This document shows, piece after piece, positions 43,524-51,902 of a DNA stretch of 64,000 nucleotides (positions are counted from its first letter, which is position 1; each line of letters starts with the position of its first letter). The stretch lies in the NCBI GenBank assembly GCA_900541565.1, contig UQKB01000003.1, positions 1 to 64,000 of the forward strand, written 5' to 3'. Source of the DNA: an uncultured Oscillospiraceae bacterium (GTDB lineage Bacteria > Bacillota > Clostridia > Oscillospirales > Acutalibacteraceae). Below the pieces are notes generated by a model. The model searched no databases. It saw only the letters and a list, made by a program, of their open reading frames with translations, and had not been told where the DNA came from. Position numbers and translations under genes: made by a program.

Positions 43524-44600
43524 TTAAAGAATAAGCAATTCTTTGCTAACGCCGGTCAGGTTTGTGCACCCGTTTTTGGTTACTGCGACCATATCTTCAA
43601 TGCGCACGCCAAATTCCCCCGGCAGGTAAATGCCCGGTTCTACCGTAACAACCATGCCGCTGCTCAAAATTGTAGAGGAATTCTGGGAAAGACGCGGTTC
43701 TTCATGGATAAGCAACCCTACCCCATGGCCGGTAGCATGTTTATAACATTGCCCGTAGCCCGCCTGCTCTATTACATCCCTTGCAGCCTGGTCAATACAG
43801 TGACCTGTTACGCCCGACTTGATTTTTGCAAGCGCACTTTGCTGGGTCTGCAAGACAAGATTGTAAATTTCTGCTTGCTTGTCCGTTACATAGCTGACAG
43901 CTACCGTCCGGGTCATATCGCTGTGATACCCCTCATACACCGCGCCGATGTCCATTGTAACAAAATCACCCGCGCAAACGGCGCTTGTTCCCGGAACACC
44001 ATGCGGCAGGGAGGTCTTTTTGCCCGCTATCGTGATCAGATCAAAGGCTACGCGCTGCGCTCCACGCTTGCGCATGGAAAACTCAAGCTCCAGCGCTATA
44101 TCCCGCTCTGTAACACCAGGCCTGATAAAGTTTAAAATATCCAGATACGCTTCTTCTGTAATACGCTGCGCCTCTTTTATTTTTAAAATCTCAGCCCTGC
44201 CTTTGATCATGCGCATATTGGATAAAAGCAGATCAAGCGTATCATCACAGGCCGTTTTAACATCTATCGCGCGAAAGCTTTTTTTAAACACGTTTGCCTG
44301 CTTTACAGAAACCGTTGCACCCTCCAGATACACCTTTTTGACCCTGTGTCTTTTTGCAAGCGTACACAGCTGCTGTGAAAGGCTGTCAAAAACTACCACA
44401 TCTAAGTCTTTTACCTGTTTTTGCGCCGCTTCGCCGTAACGAAAATCCACCAGCAGATAGGCAGCTTTTCTGGTAATAAACACAGCCCCCGCCGAAGAAG
44501 CAAAGCCGGACAAGTAAAAGCGGTTGACGTCTGAAAGCACCAGAGCCGCTTCGCCCGGTTGGGTCAGTCCCTCCTGCAGCTTTAAAATTCTACTTTTCAT
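43524..44600 (-). CDS. Xaa-Pro aminopeptidase-type metallopeptidase (M24)
   Basis: A 358-residue creatinase/prolidase-type protein. The N-terminal domain covers about residues 1-125, and the pita-bread catalytic domain carries the metal ligands: Asp in TMDIGAVYEGYHSD, His in HATGHGVGLLIHEEP, Glu in TVEPGIYLPG and the final Glu in RIEDM. It probably removes N-terminal residues before proline; in Bacillus the matching gene (yqhT) also precedes efp. The neighbouring efp links both to proline-rich peptides by location only. The start ATG 44600 has only AAGGG at distance. Confidence 0.9.
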   Translation of the reverse strand: MKSRILKLQEGLTQPGEAALVLSDVNRFYLSGFASSAGAVFITRKAAYLLVDFRYGEAAQKQVKDLDVVVFDSLSQQLCTLAKRHRVKKVYLEGATVSVKQANVFKKSFRAIDVKTACDDTLDLLLSNMRMIKGRAEILKIKEAQRITEEAYLDILNFIRPGVTERDIALELEFSMRKRGAQRVAFDLITIAGKKTSLPHGVPGTSAVCAGDFVTMDIGAVYEGYHSDMTRTVAVSYVTDKQAEIYNLVLQTQQSALAKIKSGVTGHCIDQAARDVIEQAGYGQCYKHATGHGVGLLIHEEPRLSQNSSTILSSGMVVTVEPGIYLPGEFGVRIEDMVAVTKNGCTNLTGVSKELLIL

Positions 44601-44617
44601 CCTTTACACACGCCCTT

Positions 44618-45067
44618 TTATAGCTCTTCCTGCTTTTGCAGCAGAAGCGCTGCGTCAATCCCTAAAAAGTAAACATTCTTTCCAAAGCCCGCAATCTGCC
44701 CTTTGCAGACAGGTGCAATTACAGAGTGATGGCGGAATTCTTCCCGGGCATGAATATTAGACATATGCACCTCAATAAAGGGAATATCCACACAGGCAAT
44801 TGCATCGCGCAGCGCATAGCTGTAATGTGTAAGTGCGCCCGCGTTGATAACAACCGCACAATACTGCTCTTTTGCAGTATGAATTGCATCTATCAGCACA
44901 CCTTCGTGGTTGGACTGAAGAACGTCGATCAAAACGCCTTTTTCTTTTCCATAAGCAATGACCTGGTCTTCTATACTTTGTGCAGATTGCGTGCCATAAA
45001 TTTTTTTTTCGCGAACACCGACCATATTGAGGTTCGGCCCCAAAAGCAGCAAAATCTTTTTGTCCAT
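44618..45067 (-). CDS. aroQ: Type II 3-dehydroquinate dehydratase
   Basis: A 149-residue dodecameric-type dehydratase of the shikimate pathway. LLLGPNLNMVGVREKKIYG holds the catalytic Tyr and flexible loop Arg, followed by QSNHEGVLIDAIH, VINAGALTHYSYALRDAI and the FIEVHMSNIHAREEFRHHS block with catalytic His. AGGAGG precedes ATG 45067. In Bacillus yqhS (aroQ) likewise sits before the M24 peptidase and efp. Confidence 0.96.
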   Translation of the reverse strand: MDKKILLLLGPNLNMVGVREKKIYGTQSAQSIEDQVIAYGKEKGVLIDVLQSNHEGVLIDAIHTAKEQYCAVVINAGALTHYSYALRDAIACVDIPFIEVHMSNIHAREEFRHHSVIAPVCKGQIAGFGKNVYFLGIDAALLLQKQEEL

Positions 45068-45082
45068 TTCGGTCCCTCCTGT

Positions 45083-45577
45083 TTAAAAAGGCTGTTTTCT
45101 GCTGGTAATTTTTCTTTTTATCCTGCTAAGCAGGCATCTGCGCAACTTTACGGTAGCCGATTCCCTGTTTGGATCCAACGGCTCGACAAGCAAAGTTTTC
45201 ATTGCCAATAACTTTGCACCAAAAATATCTGTAAAAAGCTGATCGCCCACTACAAGAATATTTTGACGGTTTGTATGAAACCTGCGTACAGCCCGCAAAT
45301 AAGCAAGCGGAGAAGGTTTTAAGCAAAACGCAAGATAATCAAGCCCCAGACCTTCCGCAAAAGGCGCAACCGTCTTTTTAAAGTTATTGGAAAAAAGCAA
45401 AATACGCACGCCCTGTGCCTGCATTTGCGCCACCCATTCCCTTACACCCGCGGCGGGCTTTGTATCGCCGTATTTTTTTATTGTATTGTCAATATCAAGT
45501 AAAATGTATTGCACACCTAGCTTTGAAAGCATTTTCATATTCAGGTCGGTTACCTTTTTCAAATATGCTGTACGCAT
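45083..45577 (-). CDS. yqeG: YqeG family HAD phosphatase
   Basis: A 164-residue HAD IIIA-type phosphatase. The nucleophile motif is LLDIDNTIKKYG (Asp-x-Asp), LLFSNNF gives motif II, KPSPLAYLRA motif III, and VVGDQLFTDIFGAK motif IV. The substrate is unknown; YqeG in Bacillus lies in a ribosome-assembly operon. AGGGAGGG precedes ATG 45577. aroQ follows after 15 bases, and an intrinsic terminator separates it from rpsU upstream. Confidence 0.92.
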   Translation of the reverse strand: MRTAYLKKVTDLNMKMLSKLGVQYILLDIDNTIKKYGDTKPAAGVREWVAQMQAQGVRILLFSNNFKKTVAPFAEGLGLDYLAFCLKPSPLAYLRAVRRFHTNRQNILVVGDQLFTDIFGAKLLAMKTLLVEPLDPNRESATVKLRRCLLSRIKRKITSRKQPF

Positions 45578-45602
45578 CGTTCCCTCCCTCTAGAAAATGA
45601 AG

Positions 45603-45630
45603 AAAAGCGGGCAGAAACCTGCCCGCTTTT
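45603..45630. terminator. Intrinsic terminator after rpsU
   Basis: AAAAGCGGGCAG at 45603-45614 pairs perfectly with CTGCCCGCTTTT at 45619-45630, with a four-base loop. It is symmetric with T tracts on both strands. It lies 44 bases after the rpsU stop. Confidence 0.9.
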
Positions 45631-45674
45631 TGCATGTACAATCATGGAAACACAGATAAGTTTAAGTACACTCA

Positions 45675-45851
45675 TTACTTGAATTTACGCTTACGAGCCG
45701 CTTCAGACTTCTTTTTACGCCGAACAGAGGGCTTTTCATAAGCTTCTCTTTTGCGTACTTCAGCGATAACGCCTGCTCTTGCGCACTGCTTTTTAAATCT
45801 TCTTAAAGCGCTTTCAAGAGATTCGTTATCCTTGATTCTGACTTCAGACAT
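45675..45851 (-). CDS. rpsU: Ribosomal protein S21
   Basis: A 58-residue bS21, starting [19 protein letters not shown] and ending in a Lys/Arg-rich tail. The typical [20 protein letters not shown] helix and [19 protein letters not shown] tail are present. GGGAGGG lies eight bases before ATG 45849-45851. It has its own strong promoter and terminator, so it forms a single-gene unit between leuS and yqeG. Confidence 0.97.
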   Translation of the reverse strand: MSEVRIKDNESLESALRRFKKQCARAGVIAEVRKREAYEKPSVRRKKKSEAARKRKFK

Positions 45852-45910
45852 CTATTTTTCCCTCCCATCCGCCATAAGGCAGGGGTTAATTGCATACAAT
45901 TGCGCAAACT

Positions 45911-45940
45911 ATTATACAATAAACAATTTCCAAATGTCAA
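45911..45940 (-). promoter_or_regulatory. Promoter of rpsU
   Basis: On the minus strand a perfect TTGACA (45940-45935) and a perfect TATAAT (45916-45911) are 18 bases apart, with the start of transcription about 50 bases before the S21 ATG. One of the strongest promoters in the window. Confidence 0.88.
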
Positions 45941-45977
45941 GTCTTATGTATATTTTTCGACGCAATCATCAGGAAAA

Positions 45978-48386
45978 TTATTTTACCACAATATTTACAA
46001 GTTTTCCCCTGACATAAATTTCTTTAATAACCTGACGGTTTTCTATTGCAGCGGCAATCTTAGGCTGCGCCTTTGCAGCAGCCAGCGCCGCAGCCTCATC
46101 CGCATCTGCGGCAATACAAACGCGCGCGCGCAGCTTGCCGCTTATCTGCACGGCAATTTCAACCGTGTCTTCTTTACACTTTTCTTCGTCATACTGCGGC
46201 CATTGCTGCTGTGCCACTAAACCGCTTCCAAGACTGCATATTTGCCACATTTCTTCTGTAACATGCGGGGCAAAGGGGTTGAGCAGGATTGTAAAAATAC
46301 GAAGCTCTTCCCTGGTAATGGAGCCTGCGTCTGAAATATCATTGATCAAGGCCATCAGCGCTGCAATGGCAGTATTAAACTTAATATTTTCAATGTCATC
46401 CCCGACCTTTTTGATGGTTTTATGAAAGGCACCTTCCAGCGCCGGAGTAATTGAATCCCCCTGGCACAGAATCGTTTGCAGATTCCAGTAACGCTCTATA
46501 AACCTTCTGCAGCCCCGAATACTGGAGGGGCTCCAGGGCGCCGCTTTTTCAAAGTCACCAATAAACATTTCGTACATACGCATGGTGTCTGCGCCGTACT
46601 CGTTTACAATATCGTCGGGATTTACGACGTTCCCTCTGGATTTGCTCATTTTTTCGCCGTTTTCCCCTAAAATCATACCGTGGCTTGTGCGCTTTGCATA
46701 GGGCTCCTTTGTGGGAACCACGCCAATATCATACAGAAATTTATGCCAAAAACGGCTGTAAAGCAAATGCAGCGTCGTATGCTCCATCCCGCCGTTATAC
46801 CAATCTACCGGGCTCCAGTATGCAATCGCTTCTTTTCCTGCCAGAGCCTGCGTATTATGCGGGTCCATGTAGCGCAAATAATACCAGGAGGAACCTGCCC
46901 ATTGGGGCATTGTATCTGTTTCGCGGCGCGCCTTACCGCCACATTTCGGGCAGACCGTTTCTACCCACTCGGTAATATTGGCAAGCGGCGATTCCCCGTT
47001 TTCCGTTGGCTCGTAAGATTCTACCATGGGAAGTTTCAGCGGAAGTTCACTTTCGGGAATAGGCACATAGCCGCATTTGTCGCAATGAACAATCGGGATC
47101 GGCTCGCCCCAATAGCGCTGCCGGGAAAAGACCCAGTCGCGCAGTTTAAAGTTTACCTTTGCCCTGCCTCTTCCCTTTTCTGAAAGCCAGCTTATAATCT
47201 TTTCCTTAGCGGCTTCCACCGTAAGGCCGTTTAACAGGCCGGAATTAGCCAATATGCCTGTGTTACAATCGGTAAATGCTTCTTTTTCAACATCGCCGCC
47301 CAAAACGACCTCTATAATTGGCAGGTCAAACTTTTTGGCAAACTCCCAGTCACGTGTGTCGTGCGCCGGAACCGCCATAATCGCACCTGTACCATAAGAA
47401 ACAAGCACATAGTCCGATATAAAAATGGGAATTTCTTTTTCGTTAACGGGGTTAATTGCCATAACGCCCTGCAGGCGCACACCTGTTTTTTCTTTTGCAA
47501 CTTCCGTTCTTTCAAAATCGGATTTTCTGGATGCAGCCAACTGATAAGCGCGGACCTCGTCCATATTGGAAAGAAGGCCGCTCCATTTTTCCAATAAAGG
47601 ATGCTCCGGAGAAACAACCATATAGGTTGCACCAAAAAGTGTGTCCGGCCTTGTTGTATAAACGGTCAGTTTGTCACCGGCGGTCGTGTCAAAATCCACT
47701 TCCGCGCCTGTTGAGCGTCCAATCCAGTTCCTTTGCTGTGCCTTGACACGCTCCGGGTAATCGACCAAATCCAGATCTTCAATCAAACGGTCTGCATATT
47801 GTGTGATTTTAAGCATCCACTGCGATTTTACTTTTCGCACAACCTCGCTGTTGCAGCGTTCGCACACACCGTTTACCACCTCTTCGTTTGCAAGAACACA
47901 TTTGCAGGAGGTACACCAGTTTACGGCCATCTCTTTCTTATAAGCCAGGCCGTGCTTGAAAAGCTGCAAAAAAATCCACTGTGTCCATTTGTAATACGCA
48001 GGATCGGTCGTATTGATTTCCCTGCTCCAGTCAAAAGAAATCCCCAGCGCCTGAATTTGCTGCTTAAAGTGTGCAATATTCTGCTTTGTCACAATTTCAG
48101 GATGGATATGGTTTTTAATTGCATAATTTTCAGTAGGCAAGCCAAACGCGTCCCAGCCAATTGGATATAACACGTTATACCCCTGCATCCTGCGCTTGCG
48201 CGCAACTGTATCCAGCGCAGTATACGGACGAGGATGCCCTACGTGCAGGCCCTGCCCAGAAGGATAAGGGAATTCTATCAGCGCAAAGAATTTTTCTTTG
48301 TCAGAATCGGTCTGCGCATGAAACACACCCGCTTCTTCCCATATTTTTTGCCATTTCGGCTCTATTGATTTATGATCGTACTTCAA
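45978..48386 (-). CDS. leuS: Leucyl-tRNA synthetase
   Basis: An 802-residue class I synthetase. The HIGH motif lies in [17 protein letters not shown] near residues 41-57. A zinc-type [13 protein letters not shown] pair and the CP1 editing domain follow. KMSKS is in [14 protein letters not shown] near 580, then the anticodon-binding and C-terminal domains. TTG 48386 is the probable start: AGGAGG lies eight bases upstream, while the longer frame to 48434 precedes that site. No T-box was seen. It follows rsfS. Confidence 0.96.
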   Translation of the reverse strand: MKYDHKSIEPKWQKIWEEAGVFHAQTDSDKEKFFALIEFPYPSGQGLHVGHPRPYTALDTVARKRRMQGYNVLYPIGWDAFGLPTENYAIKNHIHPEIVTKQNIAHFKQQIQALGISFDWSREINTTDPAYYKWTQWIFLQLFKHGLAYKKEMAVNWCTSCKCVLANEEVVNGVCERCNSEVVRKVKSQWMLKITQYADRLIEDLDLVDYPERVKAQQRNWIGRSTGAEVDFDTTAGDKLTVYTTRPDTLFGATYMVVSPEHPLLEKWSGLLSNMDEVRAYQLAASRKSDFERTEVAKEKTGVRLQGVMAINPVNEKEIPIFISDYVLVSYGTGAIMAVPAHDTRDWEFAKKFDLPIIEVVLGGDVEKEAFTDCNTGILANSGLLNGLTVEAAKEKIISWLSEKGRGRAKVNFKLRDWVFSRQRYWGEPIPIVHCDKCGYVPIPESELPLKLPMVESYEPTENGESPLANITEWVETVCPKCGGKARRETDTMPQWAGSSWYYLRYMDPHNTQALAGKEAIAYWSPVDWYNGGMEHTTLHLLYSRFWHKFLYDIGVVPTKEPYAKRTSHGMILGENGEKMSKSRGNVVNPDDIVNEYGADTMRMYEMFIGDFEKAAPWSPSSIRGCRRFIERYWNLQTILCQGDSITPALEGAFHKTIKKVGDDIENIKFNTAIAALMALINDISDAGSITREELRIFTILLNPFAPHVTEEMWQICSLGSGLVAQQQWPQYDEEKCKEDTVEIAVQISGKLRARVCIAADADEAAALAAAKAQPKIAAAIENRQVIKEIYVRGKLVNIVVK

Positions 48387-48444
48387 AACCAATACCTCCT
48401 GCAACTTTATAAAATAACCATGCCGCCATTGCATGTAACACGCT

Positions 48445-48798
48445 TTATTTTAAAATTTGCTCAATATCTAAAATTTCCCCGTCCTGCCAAAGACGCTCCA
48501 GATCATAATACTGCCTTGCCTCATCGGAAAAAACATGGACGATGACATCCACATAATCCAAAAGGATCCATGTATTGGAACGGTGGCCCTCAATATGGCT
48601 TACAGAAACGCCTGCCTGGTCCAATTTCTCCTCTACCTCTTCCGACAACGCCTTAACCTGCGTGCTGCTGTTGCCTGTGGCGATTACCATATAGTCTGCA
48701 AGAATAGATACATCATTAATCCGGATAACCCGGATGTCCTTGCCCTTCTTGCTGTCAAGCGCCTTAGCGGCGCACGTTGCTGTTTGTAATGACGTCAA
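48445..48798 (-). CDS. rsfS: Ribosomal silencing factor RsfS
   Basis: A 117-residue RsfS/Iojap protein that binds L14 and blocks subunit joining in starved cells. Conserved parts are [47 protein letters not shown] and [11 protein letters not shown]. Start is TTG 48798 with GAGGTG seven bases upstream. It continues the nadD-yqeK-rsfS order of Firmicutes. Confidence 0.95.
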   Translation of the reverse strand: MTSLQTATCAAKALDSKKGKDIRVIRINDVSILADYMVIATGNSSTQVKALSEEVEEKLDQAGVSVSHIEGHRSNTWILLDYVDVIVHVFSDEARQYYDLERLWQDGEILDIEQILK

Positions 48799-48814
48799 AC
48801 TTCTTTCACCTCTG

Positions 48815-49393
48815 TTATTGATCGTGCTTTTTGTTTTCTGTTAAAATCTGATTATACGCCGCCAACGCGTTTGGATCAATGGCAAGCGCGCGCCTTGCAA
48901 GATCTGCTATAGAAAAGGAAAGGCCGAACAGCATGGCTTCCTCAAGGGAGCGCTCCGCCTTTTCCCGCATAATCTCCACTCCATCATAGCAACGCTCCGC
49001 ACCTGTAAAATCTGCAACAAAAATCACCTTTTCCAGCAGGGACATCCCCGCTCTGCCCGTTGTATGATAGCGCACGGCATTTAAAATATCCGGATCCTCA
49101 ATACGCAGCGTATCACGCAAATACGCAGCCCCGGAGATTGCATGCCAAAGCTTTTGGGAGTTCTGTTCAACAACGGAAAGCATTATACCAGAACGGCGCA
49201 TAATTTGCAACTGCTCGTCGGGCGGCGTTTCTTTTGTAATGTCATGCAGAAGCCCCGCAACCTCTGCCTTAACGGGATCCGCTCCATAAAGAGCGGAAAG
49301 CCGGACTGCTTCTTTTGCTACATTGAGCGAATGCAGATACCGCTTTTCGCTCATGCGTTTTTTTATCAGCGCCATGTAATCCTGTTTTAGCAT
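48815..49393 (-). CDS. yqeK: YqeK, HD-domain diadenosine tetraphosphatase
   Basis: A 192-residue HD hydrolase. RYLHSLNVAKEA, the central GLLHDITKE (metal-binding His-Asp), WHAISGA, and VRYHTTG are all in place. YqeK enzymes split Ap4A symmetrically to ADP. ATG 49393 follows GGGAG eight bases away, five bases beyond the nadD stop; the GTG at 49402 is too close to it. It is cotranscribed with nadD and rsfS by spacing. Confidence 0.93.
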   Translation of the reverse strand: MLKQDYMALIKKRMSEKRYLHSLNVAKEAVRLSALYGADPVKAEVAGLLHDITKETPPDEQLQIMRRSGIMLSVVEQNSQKLWHAISGAAYLRDTLRIEDPDILNAVRYHTTGRAGMSLLEKVIFVADFTGAERCYDGVEIMREKAERSLEEAMLFGLSFSIADLARRALAIDPNALAAYNQILTENKKHDQ

Positions 49394-49398
49394 AGCAA

Positions 49399-50019
49399 TC
49401 ACTCCCTATAAAGGCTGTTTTCACATATATATTGCGCAACGCCGCGGCCTGTCAGTCCGGTAACATCCCCGCCGTTTTTTAATACGTCCCTGACCTGTGT
49501 GGAAGACACCTGCATCACCGGGATATCCTGCACAATGCAGCGCGCCCCCAGCTTTTTCAACCGACACGCCTGCTCTTTAAGCGCATTTGTATCTGTAGTG
49601 TTCCGTGGGACTGTACAAATTTGCGCCATTGAAAAAATGCGCTGCGGGTCCTTCCAGCTTTGCAGGGTCTGGAACATATCTGCCCCTACAATCAAATAAA
49701 GCGCCGCTTTTGGATAGGCGGCCCGAAGTGTTTGCAGCGTATCTGCCGTGTAGCTTGCGCCGCCGCGCCGGATTTCCATATCCGACACCTGTATTTTAGC
49801 ATCCTTTTCAATTAAAATGCGGCACATATTGCAGCGATCTTCGGCAGAGGCCATGCCACAGCTGGACTTATGCGGCGGTATGCAGGCCGGTATGAAAAGC
49901 ACAAGATCTAAATGAAGCGCTGTAATAAACGTCCGCGCCAGGCGGATATGGCCCAAATGCGGCGGGTTAAAACTGCCGCCGAGCATCCCGACCCTTTGTA
50001 ACGGTTTTACATCGCACAT
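49399..50019 (-). CDS. nadD: Nicotinate-nucleotide adenylyltransferase
   Basis: A 206-residue nucleotidyltransferase making deamido-NAD from nicotinate mononucleotide and ATP. GMLGGSFNPPHLGHIRLA carries the H-x-x-H type nucleotide-binding motif and SSTQVRD the second ATP site. Length is normal. The start ATG 50019 lies within the last 13 bases of yhbY, indicating coupling. Confidence 0.95.
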   Translation of the reverse strand: MCDVKPLQRVGMLGGSFNPPHLGHIRLARTFITALHLDLVLFIPACIPPHKSSCGMASAEDRCNMCRILIEKDAKIQVSDMEIRRGGASYTADTLQTLRAAYPKAALYLIVGADMFQTLQSWKDPQRIFSMAQICTVPRNTTDTNALKEQACRLKKLGARCIVQDIPVMQVSSTQVRDVLKNGGDVTGLTGRGVAQYICENSLYRE

Positions 50020-50321
50020 GTTTTTTTTCCGGCTGGCAGCGTGATCTTAGGCTCTTTACTGTTTTTGCGGTATAAAACAAACTTTGTACCGATCACCTGT
50101 ACAACATCTGCCTGAAGCTCCTGCGCAATGGCATTGGCGGCCTCCCGCGGCGAAACATCCGCCGTGTTCAGCACCTTGCCTTTTATCAGTTCCCTTGCGG
50201 TGAGCGCGTCGTCAGCCTGTTTTATAATCTGTCCGCTCATACCGCCTTTTCCTACCATCAGTATGGTATCAATTGGATTGGCAAGCGACCGCAAATACGC
50301 CCTTTGCTTACTTGTCAGCAT
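50007..50321 (-). CDS. yhbY: YhbY-type CRM-domain ribosome assembly protein
   Basis: A 104-residue CRM-domain RNA-binding protein. It starts MLTSKQRAYLRSLANPIDTI and contains VGKGGMSGQIIKQADDALTARELIKGKVL and the VVQVIGTKFVLYR strand. The family binds pre-50S particles. GGGGGAA precedes ATG 50321. It overlaps nadD and follows rdgB by 17 bases. Confidence 0.94.
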   Translation of the reverse strand: MLTSKQRAYLRSLANPIDTILMVGKGGMSGQIIKQADDALTARELIKGKVLNTADVSPREAANAIAQELQADVVQVIGTKFVLYRKNSKEPKITLPAGKKTCAM

Positions 50322-50338
50322 CTATATTCCCCCGTTAT

Positions 50339-50935
50339 TTATAATATTTTTTTCAGCGCTTCCTCCAGCTTTTGCAGCGCCTTACCCCTATGGCTGATTG
50401 CATCTTTTTCAGACGCTGAAAGCTGCGCAAAGCTTCTTCCGTCTTTTATAAGGAACACCGGGTCATACCCAAAGCCGCCGTTTCCCACAGGCGAAAACGC
50501 AATATGCCCTTTGCATTCGCCGGAAACCTCCAAAACCGTTTGATCGTGCAGAATACAGCAAACCGCACAGACAAAGCGGGCGGTGCGCCGCTCCATGGGA
50601 ACCTTTACAAGCTCCTGTAGCAGCTTTTCCATGTTTTGAATGTCCGTTGCCTTTTCCCCTGCATAACGCGCCGAATATATGCCAGGCCGTCCGTCCAATG
50701 CATCCACCACAAGGCCGGAATCATCCGCAACACTCGGCATGCCGGTCAGATCATACGCAGACTGCGCTTTAAGCCTTGCATTCTGGGCAAAGGTTGTCCC
50801 GGTTTCTGCGACCTCCGGCAAAACAAACCCGGCCTGAAGCGCCGTTTTTGCACAAATGTTAAGCGGACTTAAAATCCGCGAAAGCTCCTTTAACTTTTTG
50901 GGGTTATTTGAAGCAATCAGAAACGTTTCCATCAT
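50339..50935 (-). CDS. rdgB: XTP/dITP diphosphatase (RdgB/HAM1)
   Basis: A 198-residue house-cleaning pyrophosphatase that removes deaminated purine nucleotides. IASNNPKKLKEL, FAQNARLKA, VADDSGLVVDALDGRPGIYSARYAG, GYDPVFL and SHRGKAL are the family blocks in order. AGGAGT precedes ATG 50935 (a second ATG follows at once). ftsY ends 15 bases upstream. Confidence 0.96.
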   Translation of the reverse strand: MMETFLIASNNPKKLKELSRILSPLNICAKTALQAGFVLPEVAETGTTFAQNARLKAQSAYDLTGMPSVADDSGLVVDALDGRPGIYSARYAGEKATDIQNMEKLLQELVKVPMERRTARFVCAVCCILHDQTVLEVSGECKGHIAFSPVGNGGFGYDPVFLIKDGRSFAQLSASEKDAISHRGKALQKLEEALKKIL

Positions 50936-50949
50936 ATACTCCTGTTATG

Positions 50950-51870
50950 CTATATAGCGTTTTCACGGGCAAATAGTGCCTTTGCAAAATCATCTGCATC
51001 AAACGGCTGCAGGTCGTCAATCTGTTCGCCCACGCCAATATACTTTACGGGAACATCCAGCTCTTCCCGGATTGCAAGCACAACGCCACCTTTGGCCGTA
51101 CCGTCAAGCTTTGTCAGCACAATGCCCGTAATGCCCGCTGCGTTTTTAAACTCTCTTGCCTGGTTGACCGCATTTTGGCCTGTTGTTGCATCCAGGACAA
51201 GCAAAATTTCCTTATCTGCATCGGGCAGCTCTCTGTCGATAATTCTGCTGATTTTCGCAAGCTCGTCCATCAAATGCTTTTTGTTATGCAGACGGCCGGC
51301 CGTATCGCAGATAATTACATCAAGCCCCTTGGCCTTTGCAGAAGAAATCGCGTCAAAAACAACCGCCGCCGGGTCAGAGCCCTCGCTTTGCTTTACAATA
51401 TCACAGCCGCTGCGCTGCGCCCAGATCTGCAGCTGCTCAATGGCAGCGGCGCGGAAGGTGTCCGCCGCTGCCAGCACAACCCTTTTTCCATCACTTTTCA
51501 GCTGATGTGCAAGCTTTCCAATGGTGGTGGTTTTCCCAACGCCGTTTACGCCGATCACCAGAACAACCGAAGGCTTTGTTTCAATTTTAAGCGCTTGACC
51601 GCCGCGAAGTATTTCTGCAACCGTTTCCTCAAGCAGTCTGTGTATTTCCAAAGGGTCTGTTACCCCTTCCTTTTTCACGCGCTCACGCAGCTGCTGTGTA
51701 ATACGCTGGGACGTGTGAACGCCTACATCCCCCATGACCAAAAGTTCTTCTAATTCTTCAAAAAGCGCTTCATCTATTTTTGTAAAAGACTTGAGCATAG
51801 AGTCAATTTGTCCAACCACACTGTCTCTTGTTTTCTTCAAGCCTTCTTTAATTTTACTGAAAAATCCCAT
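50950..51870 (-). CDS. ftsY: FtsY, signal recognition particle receptor
   Basis: A 306-residue SRP GTPase. A four-helix N domain precedes the G domain with G1 GVNGVGKTTTIGKLA near 108, VVLAAADTFRAAA, DTAGR, and G4 TKLDGTAKGGV, then GVGEQIDDLQPFD. The long acidic A domain of Gram-negative FtsY is absent, as usual in Firmicutes. It receives ribosome-SRP complexes at the membrane. AAGGATGG precedes ATG 51870. It follows smc by 32 bases, the classic smc-ftsY order. Confidence 0.97.
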   Translation of the reverse strand: MGFFSKIKEGLKKTRDSVVGQIDSMLKSFTKIDEALFEELEELLVMGDVGVHTSQRITQQLRERVKKEGVTDPLEIHRLLEETVAEILRGGQALKIETKPSVVLVIGVNGVGKTTTIGKLAHQLKSDGKRVVLAAADTFRAAAIEQLQIWAQRSGCDIVKQSEGSDPAAVVFDAISSAKAKGLDVIICDTAGRLHNKKHLMDELAKISRIIDRELPDADKEILLVLDATTGQNAVNQAREFKNAAGITGIVLTKLDGTAKGGVVLAIREELDVPVKYIGVGEQIDDLQPFDADDFAKALFARENAI

Positions 51871-51902
51871 TGTTATCCATCCTTTATCCGGTTATATTGA
51901 GG